A stretch of 12,101 nt of DNA from DATLFQ01 sp035540915. Its GTDB lineage: Bacteria > Actinomycetota > Acidimicrobiia > Acidimicrobiales > GCA-2861595. This document shows positions 1 to 6,055 of the stretch, one piece after another (the stretch's first letter is position 1; the number at the start of each line of letters is the position of its first letter). The notes beneath the pieces are model-generated. The model was not told the origin of the DNA, did no database searches, and saw only the letters and a program-made list of their open reading frames with translations. The stretch covers positions 1 through 12,101 of the forward strand of contig DATLFQ010000062.1 in assembly GCA_035540915.1 (NCBI GenBank). The letters are read 5' to 3'. The position numbers and the translations under genes were made by a program.

Positions 1-295
1 GGAAGCCGCCTGGGACCGCTTCGCGCCGAACGAGGCGCTGGAGGCGACGTGGCGCCTCATCCGCGAGGCGAACGCCCACCTCGAGGCCAACGAGCCGTGG
101 AAGGCCGATCCCGGGCCGGCCGTCGACGCCGTCCTCGGCGACGCCCTGGAGGTGCTGCGGATCGTCGCCGTCCTGGCCGGCCCGGGATCGGCCTTCCACG
201 GCTCGTTGGCCTCGAGGTGGGCGTTCGCCTCGCGGATGAGGCGCCACGTCGCCTCCAGCGCCTCGTTCGGCGCGAAGCGGTCCCAGGCGGCTTCC
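1..295. repeat. Perfect 121-bp inverted repeat (foldback) at the contig edge
   Basis: Bases 1-121 are the exact reverse complement of 175-295 (paired positions sum to 296; I checked all twelve 10-base blocks and found no mismatch), around an unpaired 53-nt loop at 122-174. Both arms carry the same stretch of metG, and the loop continues metG in the plus-strand sense. The plus strand at 1-174 therefore reads metG forwards, and at 175 it flips to read the same gene backwards. The flip falls on the self-complementary octamer GGCCGGCC, which fits a microhomology template switch. A coding palindrome of this size at the extreme edge is best explained as a chimeric read or assembly foldback, not a real chromosomal structure. 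Confidence 0.93.
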
Positions 296-1461
296 GCCGC
301 CGCGTAGGCGGCGGCCGCTACGGGCGCCAGCGGGCTGTCGGCCCGGGGGGCCGGCCCGACCCCGCCGCACTTGCCGCCGACCACGGTGGCCACCCGCGAC
401 AGCAGGTTGCCGAGGTTGTTGGCCAGGTCGGAGTTGTAGCGGTCGACCATGCGCTCCCAAGAGAAGTCGCCGTCGGGGCCGAACGCGGTGTCGCGCAGGA
501 AGTGGTGGCGGAAGCCGTCGACGCCCACCTCGTCGACCAGCGTGGCCGGCGCGATCTGGTTCAGCCGCGTCTTGGACATCTTCTCCCCACCGACGAGCAG
601 CCAGCCGTGGACGAACACGTTGGCCGGCGGGTCGATGCCGGCGGCCATGCACATGGCCGGCCACCACACGCAGTGGAAGCGGATGATCTCCTTGCCGATC
701 ACGTGGTGCACCGCCGGCCACCAGGCGGCGAACCGCTCGGGGTCCTCGCCGTAGCCGATGGCCGTGCAGTAGTTGACCAGCGCGTCGTACCAGACGTAGA
801 AGACGTGGCCGTCGTCCCAGGGCACCGGGACGCCCCAGTCGAGCGAGGTACGGGTGATGGAGATGTCCTGCAGGCCGCCCCGGATGAACCCCAGCGCCTC
901 GTTGCGCTTGGTCTCGGGGCGGACCGCGTCGGGATGCGCGTCGTACCACTCCAGCAGCCGGTCGCCGTAGCGGCTCAGCTTGAAGAAGTAGTTGTCCTCC
1001 TTCATCAACTGCACCGGGCGGCCGTGCACGGGGCAGTTGCCGTCCACCAGATCGGCCTCGGTGTAGTAGTCCTCGCAGGCCACGCAGTAGGGCCCCTCGT
1101 AGGAGCCCAGCTCGATGTCGCCGTTGTCGTACACCGCCTGCAGGAAGGCCTGGACGGCCCGGTGGTGGCGCGGCTCGGTGGTGCGGATGAAGTCGTCGTT
1201 GGCGATCTCCAGCAGCCGCCACGTCTCGGTGAACCGCTCGCTGGTCCGGTCGGCCCACTCCTGGGGCGGCACGCCGTTGGCCTCGGCCGTCTGCGCCACC
1301 TTCAGACCGTGCTCGTCGGTGCCGGTGAGGAAGAACACCTCGTCGCCGAGCAGGCGGTGCCAGCGGCAGATGGCGTCCGCGACCACGGTGGGGTAGGCGG
1401 TGCCGATGTGCGGCGCGTCGTTGACGTAGTAGATCGGCGTCGTCGCGTAGAACCGGGGCAC
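175..1461 (-). CDS. metG: Methionyl-tRNA synthetase, 3' end lost in the foldback
   Basis: Class I aminoacyl-tRNA synthetase that charges initiator and elongator tRNA with methionine in the cytoplasm. The start is GTG at 1461, with an in-frame TAG three codons upstream, so no longer form is possible. The Rossmann domain has the HIGH-type motif PHIG (17-20) in the context TTPIYYVN. A zinc knuckle has C126, C129, C143 and H146. KMSKT stands at 294-298, with Thr for the usual last Ser. The C-terminal helical domain begins with the stretch around EANEPWK. Sequence is trustworthy to codon 429 at position 175. The sense loop at 122-174 supplies 17 further genuine codons (to ...LRIVAVL). Reading straight on from 174 to 1 gives a false tail of 58 codons with no stop, which a gene caller would accept. 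A -10 hexamer lies 8 nt before the GTG, suggesting leaderless transcription. Confidence 0.95.
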
Positions 1462-1468
1462 CGGCGCC

Positions 1469-1475
1469 TACCCTA
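1469..1475. promoter_or_regulatory. Symmetric bidirectional -10 element between metG and the abrB-like gene
   Basis: The 7-mer TACCCTA reads as the -10 hexamer TACCCT on the plus strand (1469-1474) and TAGGGT on the minus strand (1475-1470). Each hexamer is followed by exactly 8 nt and then a start codon: ATG at 1483 rightwards and GTG at 1461 leftwards. Both fit the actinobacterial TANNNT -10 and the spacing of leaderless transcripts. The two genes have only 21 bp between their start codons, so no room exists for separate promoters. I see no convincing -35 element on either side. Promoter function is inferred from sequence and spacing. Confidence 0.72.
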
Positions 1476-1482
1476 CGGGGCC

Positions 1483-1767
1483 ATGGTCGCGGGCGGGCCC
1501 AATTCGAGCGGCATGGAGCGCCGGGTCGACGACCTCGGGCGGGTCGTCCTACCGGTCGAGATGCGGCGCCGCCTGGCCATCGCGCCGGGCGACGCGCTGG
1601 ACATCACGGTGGACGGCGGCGCGCTGGTCCTGCGCAAGGTGGAGGCCCGCTGCGTGTTCTGCGACACCGATGGGCCCGGCCTGCAGCCCTACCGCGGCAA
1701 GCCGGTCTGCCCGGACTGCGCGCTCGGGCTCGCCGGCGGCGCGACCTTCCCCAGCGACAACTCGTAG
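1483..1767 (+). CDS. AbrB/SpoVT-type DNA-binding protein with C-terminal zinc ribbon
   Basis: Protein of 94 residues. Residues 11-52 match the swapped-hairpin AbrB/MazE/SpoVT DNA-binding fold: RRVDDLGRVVLPVEMRRRL, then GDALDITVDGGALVLRK. This is the layout of Bacillus AbrB, which binds DNA as a multimer and represses transition-state genes. Residues 57-79 carry C57-x2-C60 and C76-x2-C79, a probable structural zinc ribbon. I chose ATG 1483 because a -10 hexamer ends 8 nt before it; ATG 1513 (residue 11, start of the conserved domain) is the alternative and would give 84 residues. The final 79 bases overlap the 3' end of rsmI on the other strand and encode C76 and C79. Its shared promoter makes metG or its own gene plausible targets, but nothing in the sequence shows the regulon. 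Confidence 0.85.
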   Translation: MVAGGPNSSGMERRVDDLGRVVLPVEMRRRLAIAPGDALDITVDGGALVLRKVEARCVFCDTDGPGLQPYRGKPVCPDCALGLAGGATFPSDNS

Positions 1768-2579
1768 ACCCGCCGGCGCGGCACGCCGAGCGCCTCGGTG
1801 ACGGCGGCGACGGCCGCCCGCCGGTCGTCGCCGGCGGCTAGCCGGTCGGCCAGCGCGGCCTCGATGTCCGCGTCTCCCGCCGCCGCCGCCTCGGCGGCCC
1901 CGCCGAGGACCAGCACGTGCTCGCCCCTCGGCGCCACCTCGGCCACCCGGGCGACCAGGTCGCGCAGCGTCCCGCGCCACACCTCCTCGTGCACCTTGGT
2001 CAGCTCCCGGGCCAGGGCCACCGGGCGGTCGGGGCCGCAGGCGGCGGCCAGGTCGGCCGCCGTGCGGGCCACCCGGTGAGGTGCCTCGTAGAGCACCACC
2101 GTGCGCTGCTCGGCGGCCGTTGCGGCGAGGCGCCGGCCCCGCTCGGCGCCCTTGCGGGGCAGGAAGCCCTCGAACACGAAGCGGTCGGTGGGCAGCCCGC
2201 TGGCCACCAGGGCGGCGATGGCCGCAGACGGCCCCGGCACCACCGTGACGGGGTGGCCAGCGGCCACGGCCGCCGCCACCACCCGCTGGCCCGGGTCGGA
2301 CACGGCCGGCGTTCCCGCGTCGCTGACCAGCGCCACCGTGGTGCCGCCCTCCAGCAGCGCGACCACGGCGTCCGCCCGCTCGGCCTCGTTGGCGTCGTGC
2401 ACGGCCAGCAGCCGGGGCGCCCGCACGCCGGCCGCCGTCAGCAGGGCGCGGGTGCGGCGGGTGTCCTCGCAGGCGATGACGTCTGCGCCGGCGAGTGCCT
2501 CCACCGCCCGCGGCGACAGGTCCCCCAGGTTGCCGATCGGGGTGGCGACGACGACCAGCCGCCCCCCCGCTTCGCTCAC
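1689..2579 (-). CDS. rsmI: 16S rRNA (cytidine-1402-2'-O)-methyltransferase
   Basis: SAM-dependent tetrapyrrole-methylase-fold enzyme that 2'-O-methylates C1402 of 16S rRNA at the ribosomal P site, tuning start-codon fidelity. At 296 residues it is of usual length. Motifs in order: TPIGNLGD (13-20), ACEDTRRTR (36-44), SDAGTPAVSDPG (86-97), VPGPSA (114-119), EGFLPRK (137-143) and YEAPHR (164-169). The start is GTG at 2579, which overlaps the TGA of the DUF192 gene as GTGA, so it is probably translationally coupled. It is the last gene of ychF - DUF192 - rsmI. The last 79 bases lie antisense to the abrB-like gene. I see no terminator after its stop, so transcripts may run antisense through that gene towards metG. 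Confidence 0.95.
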   Translation of the reverse strand: MSEAGGRLVVVATPIGNLGDLSPRAVEALAGADVIACEDTRRTRALLTAAGVRAPRLLAVHDANEAERADAVVALLEGGTTVALVSDAGTPAVSDPGQRVVAAAVAAGHPVTVVPGPSAAIAALVASGLPTDRFVFEGFLPRKGAERGRRLAATAAEQRTVVLYEAPHRVARTAADLAAACGPDRPVALARELTKVHEEVWRGTLRDLVARVAEVAPRGEHVLVLGGAAEAAAAGDADIEAALADRLAAGDDRRAAVAAVTEALGVPRRRVYELSLGKVAPPASPSAQSGQTGLPR

Positions 2580-2908
2580 TCCTCGATCTCCAGCTGGTCC
2601 CCCGGAACCAGGCGCCAGCGCTCGAAGGCACCCGCCTCCGCCTCGATCACCGACCGGGCCCGCAGGCGGGGACGGCCGACGCGGTTCGGGGCCATGCAGA
2701 CGGTGTCGAGGACGATGAAACCCTTGTCGCAGAAGGCGACGTCGATCGGGAAGCGCATGCCCAGCGTGTGGACCGAGCGGGTCGGCCTCAGCAGGATGGC
2801 GCCGTCGATGCCGTCACGGCCCAGCAGGCCCCGGGCGCGGCCGGCGATCCCCGCGGGCACCTCGAGCGTGCAGAGCACCTCGCCGTGGCGCACGAGCCAG
2901 GGCATCAT
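2576..2908 (-). CDS. DUF192 family protein
   Basis: Protein of 110 residues recognisable as DUF192: a small beta-rich fold with the run GRARGLLGRDGIDG, then HTLGMRFPIDVAFCD (about 47-61), the central MAPNRVGRPRLRA and the end VPGDQLEIEE. Many family members are exported; this one has no signal peptide or membrane segment, so it should be cytoplasmic. The biochemical function of the family is not established to my knowledge. Two adjacent ATG codons (2908 and 2905) could start it; I used the first. It begins 6 nt after the ychF stop and overlaps rsmI by GTGA, so all three genes should be one transcript with coupled translation. Confidence 0.88.
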   Translation of the reverse strand: MMPWLVRHGEVLCTLEVPAGIAGRARGLLGRDGIDGAILLRPTRSVHTLGMRFPIDVAFCDKGFIVLDTVCMAPNRVGRPRLRARSVIEAEAGAFERWRLVPGDQLEIEE

Positions 2909-2914
2909 CCACGC

Positions 2915-3991
2915 TCAGACGTTGAAGCGGATCTCGAGCACGTCACCGTCGACGACCTCGTAGTCCTTGCCCTCGACCCGCAGCCGGCCGGCGGCCTTGG
3001 CGGCGTTCCAGGACCCGAGGGTGAGCAGCTCCTGCCAGCCGATGACCTCGGCCCGGATGAACCCCCGCTGCAGGTCCGAGTGGATGACCCCGGCGCACTC
3101 GGGCGCCTTGGCGCCGGCGCGGAAGGTCCACGCCCGCGACTCCTTGTCGCCGGTGGTCAGGAAGGTCCGCCGCCCCAGCAGGTGGTAGGCGGCCTGCGCC
3201 ACGCGCGGCAGGGCGCCGCGGCCGAGGCCCAGCGCCTCCATCAGCTCGGCCCGCTCGGCCGGGTCGAGCCGGGCTGCCTCGGCCTCCAGCTGCACGCTGA
3301 CGCCCAGGACCTCGGCCGCCTCGCCGAGCTCGTCGACCACCGGCTTGAGCGAGGTGGCGGCGTCCTCCACCTGGTCCTCGCCCAGGTTGACGACGGCGAG
3401 CACCGGCTTGTCGGTCAGCAGGGAGAAGGGCTTGAGGGCGGCCCGTTCCGCTGGCGGGAGCGGCGACCGGTACAGCGGCGTGCCGCCCTCCAGCACCGCC
3501 TGCGCCTGCTCCAGCGCGGCCACCTCGCCGGCCAGGGACTTGTCGCCCTTGGCGGCCCGGCGGCGCCGGTTCAGGTTGGTGTCCACCACCTCGGCGTCGG
3601 CCAGGACCAGCTCCAGCTCCAGGACCTGCAGGTCCTCGACGGGGTCGCTCCCGCCGACCACGTTGGCGTCCCGGAAGGCCCGCAGCACCATGCACAGCGC
3701 GTCCGCCTCGCGGATGCCGGCCAGGAAGCGGTTGCCCATGCCCTCGCCTGCCGCGGAACCGGCGGTCAGGCCCGCCACGTCCACCAGCTCGACGGTGGCG
3801 TGCACCGTCTTTCGGCTCTTGGACATGGCCGACAGGGCCTCCAGCCGCTCGTCGGCCACCTGGGCGATGCCCACGTTGGTCTCGGTGGTCGAGAACGGGT
3901 GCGAGGCCACGGCGGCCGACCCGCCGGTCAGGGCGTTGAAGAGCGAGGACTTGCCGGCGTTGGGCAGGCCGACGATGCCGATGCGCTCCAC
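2915..3991 (-). CDS. ychF: YchF/OLA1-family nucleotide-binding P-loop protein
   Basis: Obg-related P-loop protein that usually prefers ATP over GTP, associates with ribosomes and takes part in stress responses. The 358 residues match the family length. The G1 P-loop is GLPNAGKSS (8-16). The switch/G3 region has VELVDVAGL followed by GEGMGNRFLAGIREADA, the long family signature. The G4 position reads VVNLGED in place of the GTP-specifying NKxD, as in ATP-preferring YchF. A coiled-coil insertion follows G3 (about residues 120-195). The C-terminal TGS domain spans about 275-358, with RAWTF, GFIRAEVIGW and EGKDYEVVDGDVLEIRFNV. The start is GTG at 3991, the last codon that keeps the N-terminal strand before the P-loop. 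It leads the ychF - DUF192 - rsmI operon. Confidence 0.96.
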   Translation of the reverse strand: MERIGIVGLPNAGKSSLFNALTGGSAAVASHPFSTTETNVGIAQVADERLEALSAMSKSRKTVHATVELVDVAGLTAGSAAGEGMGNRFLAGIREADALCMVLRAFRDANVVGGSDPVEDLQVLELELVLADAEVVDTNLNRRRRAAKGDKSLAGEVAALEQAQAVLEGGTPLYRSPLPPAERAALKPFSLLTDKPVLAVVNLGEDQVEDAATSLKPVVDELGEAAEVLGVSVQLEAEAARLDPAERAELMEALGLGRGALPRVAQAAYHLLGRRTFLTTGDKESRAWTFRAGAKAPECAGVIHSDLQRGFIRAEVIGWQELLTLGSWNAAKAAGRLRVEGKDYEVVDGDVLEIRFNV

Positions 3992-4000
3992 CGGCCGCAG

Positions 4001-4010
4001 GCTATAGGGT
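4001..4010. promoter_or_regulatory. Overlapping divergent -10 elements between ychF and the bL37-like gene
   Basis: The bases GCTATAGGGT hold TATA at the centre (4003-4006). On the plus strand TAGGGT (4005-4010) lies 9 nt before ATG 4020, with TATAGG (4003-4008) as an alternative 11 nt away. On the minus strand TATAGC (4006-4001) lies 9 nt before GTG 3991. Only 28 bp separate the two start codons, so any promoters must overlap. The minus hexamer lacks the final T of TANNNT and is the weaker of the two. No clear -35 is visible. Confidence 0.6.
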
Positions 4011-4019
4011 CACCTTCCC

Positions 4020-4100
4020 ATGTCGAAGAAGACCAACAAGCGCCGCCTCTCCACCAAGAAGAAGGCGAACCACGGCTCCAAGCCCAACTGCGGGCGCTGA
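4020..4100 (+). CDS. Tiny basic protein, probable ribosomal protein bL37
   Basis: A 26-codon frame from ATG 4020 to TGA 4100 encodes a very basic peptide starting MSKKTNKRRLS and ending KKKANHGSKPNCGR. About 10 of 26 residues are Lys or Arg. The ANHG-(K/S)-(R/K)-PN ending is, as I recall it, the signature of bL37, the roughly 24-residue large-subunit protein first seen in the Mycobacterium smegmatis ribosome structure, where it lies buried in rRNA. A TANNNT hexamer ends 9 nt upstream, the same spacing as the other unit leaders here, which argues for real expression. It shares a divergent promoter region with ychF, another ribosome-associated gene. Two hairpins and the phosphodiesterase gene follow. 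The Cys near the end is not part of the motif as I remember it. Family assignment rests on memory of a short motif. Confidence 0.72.
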   Translation: MSKKTNKRRLSTKKKANHGSKPNCGR

Positions 4101-4140
4101 CACCGGCGCGCTTCCGGTGGCCTCCAACCCGTGGTTGGAG
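4101..4140 (+). terminator. Two tandem hairpins after the bL37-like gene, possible attenuator
   Basis: Hairpin one pairs CACCGG (4101-4106) with CCGGTG (4114-4119) around a 7-nt loop, starting right after the TGA. Hairpin two pairs CTCCAACC (4122-4129) with GGTTGGAG (4133-4140) around the 3-nt loop CGT. Neither has a T-tract. Hairpin one ends on the GTG start of the phosphodiesterase gene and hairpin two lies in its codons 2-8. They could end or attenuate transcription after the small gene, or hide the downstream start from ribosomes. Hairpin two could instead be chance within coding sequence. Confidence 0.45.
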
Positions 4141-4956
4141 CGGCGGCCGCTGAACTTCGCCCACCAGGGCGGGGCGTGCGAGGCGCCGTCGAGCACCCTC
4201 TACGCCATGCGGCGGGCGGTCGCCGCCGGCGCGCACGCGCTGGAGCTCGACGTCCACGTCACCGCCGACCGCCACCTCGTGGTCTGCCACGACGACACCG
4301 TCGACCGCACCACCGACGGCAGCGGCCGCATCGCCGACATGACGCTGGCCGAACTCCAGGGGCTCGACGCGGCCCACTGGTGGGTGCCGGGCTCGGTGGT
4401 GGACCACACCGCCGACGCGGCCGCCCATCCCCTGCGGGGCCGGGCGCCGGCCGACCCGGACCTGGTGGTGCCGACGCTGCGGGCGGTGCTGGAGGCGTTC
4501 CCGCGCACCTACCTCAACCTCGACATCAAGGAGTGGGCGCCGGCGGTCGAGCCCTACGACGGGCTGCTGGCCGACCTGCTGTCAGAGTACGGCCGAGGCG
4601 ACGACGTGCTGGTCGGCTCGTTCGTCGACACCGCCGTGGCGTCGTTCTCCGCCCGGGCACCGCACGTCGGCACCATCGCCGGCACCACCGCGATGGCCAC
4701 CTTCTACTTCGCCGTGCGCCAGGGCGCCGACCCGCCCCCGCTGCCCCACCAGGCCCTGCAGGTGCCGCCCACCTTCGAGGGGCTCACCGTCGTGGACGAG
4801 GCGCTGGTGGAGGCGGCGCACACCGCCGGGCTGGCCGTCCACGTGTGGACGGTCGACGAGCCCGACGAGATGCACCGGCTGCTCGACCTCGGGGTCGACG
4901 GCGTGATGACCGACCGGCCCGCCGTCCTCGCCGAGGTCCTCGCCGCCCGAAGCTGA
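4117..4956 (+). CDS. Glycerophosphodiester phosphodiesterase family protein
   Basis: TIM-barrel metal-dependent enzyme predicted to hydrolyse glycerophosphodiesters to glycerol-3-phosphate and an alcohol, in phospholipid turnover. The 279 residues are typical. Visible active-site elements are AHQGG (15-19) with H16, the ELD metal ligands E43 and D45, the general acid region CHDDTVDRTTDG with H58, LNLDIKE (133-139) with D136 and K138, and the closing HVWTVDE...GVDGVMTDRP. Q17 stands where most family members have the Arg of HRG. A loop at about 90-117 (HWWVPGS... to PADPD) is likely a substrate-specificity insert. There is no signal peptide, so it should be cytoplasmic. The start is GTG 4117, 16 nt after the bL37-like stop and without a Shine-Dalgarno. 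It is the only start near the barrel's first strand, but hairpins overlie it, so it is not certain. Confidence 0.9.
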   Translation: MASNPWLERRPLNFAHQGGACEAPSSTLYAMRRAVAAGAHALELDVHVTADRHLVVCHDDTVDRTTDGSGRIADMTLAELQGLDAAHWWVPGSVVDHTADAAAHPLRGRAPADPDLVVPTLRAVLEAFPRTYLNLDIKEWAPAVEPYDGLLADLLSEYGRGDDVLVGSFVDTAVASFSARAPHVGTIAGTTAMATFYFAVRQGADPPPLPHQALQVPPTFEGLTVVDEALVEAAHTAGLAVHVWTVDEPDEMHRLLDLGVDGVMTDRPAVLAEVLAARS

Positions 4957-4964
4957 ACTGGACG

Positions 4965-4986
4965 CAGGGGCGACCGACCGCCCCTG
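4965..4986. terminator. Bidirectional hairpin terminator between converging genes
   Basis: CAGGGGCG (4965-4972) pairs perfectly with CGCCCCTG (4979-4986) around the 6-nt loop ACCGAC. It lies in the 34-bp gap between the stop of the phosphodiesterase (4956, plus) and the stop of the kinase (4991, minus). A very GC-rich stem without a real T-tract is common for actinobacterial terminators. The position between converging stops supports termination in both directions. Confidence 0.75.
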
Positions 4987-4990
4987 TTCC

Positions 4991-6022
4991 CTACACGGTT
5001 CGCGACGACGGGGCGGCGGCCAGCAGCGGGGCGGCCAGGTCGGCCAGGGGTACCTGGGGGCGGGCGCCGAGGTGGGAGATGACCTCGGCGGCGGCGACGC
5101 CGCCGAGGCGGGCGCACGTCGCCAGGTCCCGGCCGCGGGCGTAGCCGAACAGGAAGCCGGCCGCGTAGAGGTCGCCGGCGCCGGTGGTGTCGACCACCTC
5201 CGCCACCGGCTCGGCCGGGACGACGACCACCTCCTCGCCCCGCACCACCACCGAGCCGGCGGCGCTCCGGGTCAGGGCGGCCAGGGGCCGGCGGCCGGCC
5301 CAGGCGGCGACCGCCTCGTCGAACGAGCCCACCTCCAGGAGGGCCACGATCTCGGCCTCGTTGGCGAACAGCACGTCGACCCCGCCGCCGTCCACCAGTT
5401 CCAGGAACTCCTCGCGGTGGCGGGCCACGCAGAAGGGGTCCGACAGGCTCAACGCGACGGCCCGGCCCGCCTCGTGGGCGGCGCCCATGGCCGCCCGCAG
5501 CGCGGCGATGCCCTCGGGCGGGTCCCACATGTAGCCCTCGAGGTAGGTGACCGCGCCCCGGGCGACCAGCGCAGCGTCGACGTCGGACGGGGCCAGGCCG
5601 GCCGCCGCCCCGAGGTAGGTGCCCATCGTCCGCTCGGCGTCGCCGGTCACCAGCACCAGGCAGCGGCCGGTGGCCGGGCCGGCGGTGGCCGGCGGGGTGG
5701 CGTACGCCACACGGGCGGCGGCGATGTCGTGGGCGAAGACGGCGCCCAGCTGGTCGTCGCGCACCTTGCCCACGAAGGCGGCCGTCCCGCCCATCGAGGC
5801 GACGCCCACCGCCGTGTTGGCGGCCGAGCCCCCGGACACCTCGACGGCCGGCCCCATGGCCCGGTACAGCGACTCGCCCTCACCGGCGTCCACCAGGGCC
5901 ATGGTGCCCTTGACCAGGCCCAGGCGGTCCAGCGTCGCCTCGTCGGCCGACGCCAGCACGTCGACGATGGCGTGGCCCACGGCCACGACGTCGAAGCTGG
6001 TCTCGCCATCGGCGCCGGACAT
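4991..6022 (-). CDS. PfkB-family adenosine kinase
   Basis: Ribokinase-fold sugar or nucleoside kinase of 343 residues, predicted to phosphorylate adenosine to AMP with ATP. The N-terminal lid and core begin DVVAVGHAIVDVL. The substrate signature GGSAANTAVGVASMGG starts at 64. The phrases GRCLVLVT, ERTMGTYLGAA, YLEGYMWDPP and SDPFCVARHREEFL are those of the bacterial adenosine kinase branch, as I recall from proteobacterial members. The anion-hole and catalytic motif DTTGAGD is at 278-284 with catalytic D284, followed by LYAAGFLFGY and AAAEVISHLGARP. The start is ATG 6022; TAGCGT (6035-6030) ends 7 nt before it. It is a single-gene unit converging on the phosphodiesterase. Adenosine specificity is inferred from resemblance; another nucleoside or sugar is possible. 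Confidence 0.9.
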   Translation of the reverse strand: MSGADGETSFDVVAVGHAIVDVLASADEATLDRLGLVKGTMALVDAGEGESLYRAMGPAVEVSGGSAANTAVGVASMGGTAAFVGKVRDDQLGAVFAHDIAAARVAYATPPATAGPATGRCLVLVTGDAERTMGTYLGAAAGLAPSDVDAALVARGAVTYLEGYMWDPPEGIAALRAAMGAAHEAGRAVALSLSDPFCVARHREEFLELVDGGGVDVLFANEAEIVALLEVGSFDEAVAAWAGRRPLAALTRSAAGSVVVRGEEVVVVPAEPVAEVVDTTGAGDLYAAGFLFGYARGRDLATCARLGGVAAAEVISHLGARPQVPLADLAAPLLAAAPSSRTV

Positions 6023-6029
6023 GCGCGGC

Positions 6030-6035
6030 ACGCTA
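6030..6035 (-). promoter_or_regulatory. Predicted leaderless -10 of the adenosine kinase gene
   Basis: On the minus strand the hexamer TAGCGT fits TANNNT and ends 7 nt before the ATG at 6022, so transcription would begin at or next to the start codon. The divergent aminopeptidase promoter lies only 6 bp away, so the two polymerases would compete for this 33-bp gap. No -35 element is evident. Confidence 0.6.
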
Positions 6036-6041
6036 CGCGAA

Positions 6042-6047
6042 TAGCCT
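6042..6047 (+). promoter_or_regulatory. Predicted leaderless -10 of the aminopeptidase - phosphoesterase operon
   Basis: TAGCCT fits TANNNT and ends exactly 8 nt before the GTG at 6056. This spacing matches the other unit leaders in the window and is the main reason for choosing this start over the longer open frame upstream. No Shine-Dalgarno precedes the GTG. Confidence 0.62.
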
Positions 6048-6055
6048 CGCTCCTC

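Noticed and set aside
1..295. The large inverted repeat as a biological element (cruciform, transposon end, hairpin RNA).
   Set aside because: Both arms are the same coding piece of metG, the loop continues the same gene, and it lies at the window edge. A foldback artefact explains all of this.
49..1482. Long plus-strand open frame continuous with the abrB-like gene.
   Set aside because: It begins inside the foldback and is otherwise antisense to metG, whose conserved motifs are on the minus strand. Only the part from 1483 on is a real gene.
2495..4153. Plus-strand open frame of about 550 codons opposite ychF.
   Set aside because: It is the shadow of ychF, DUF192 and the end of rsmI, with no recognisable domain.
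5072..6055. Upstream in-frame extension of the aminopeptidase.
   Set aside because: It is antisense to the kinase and no M1 family member has such an N-terminus. The GTG at 6056 has a -10 element 8 nt before it.
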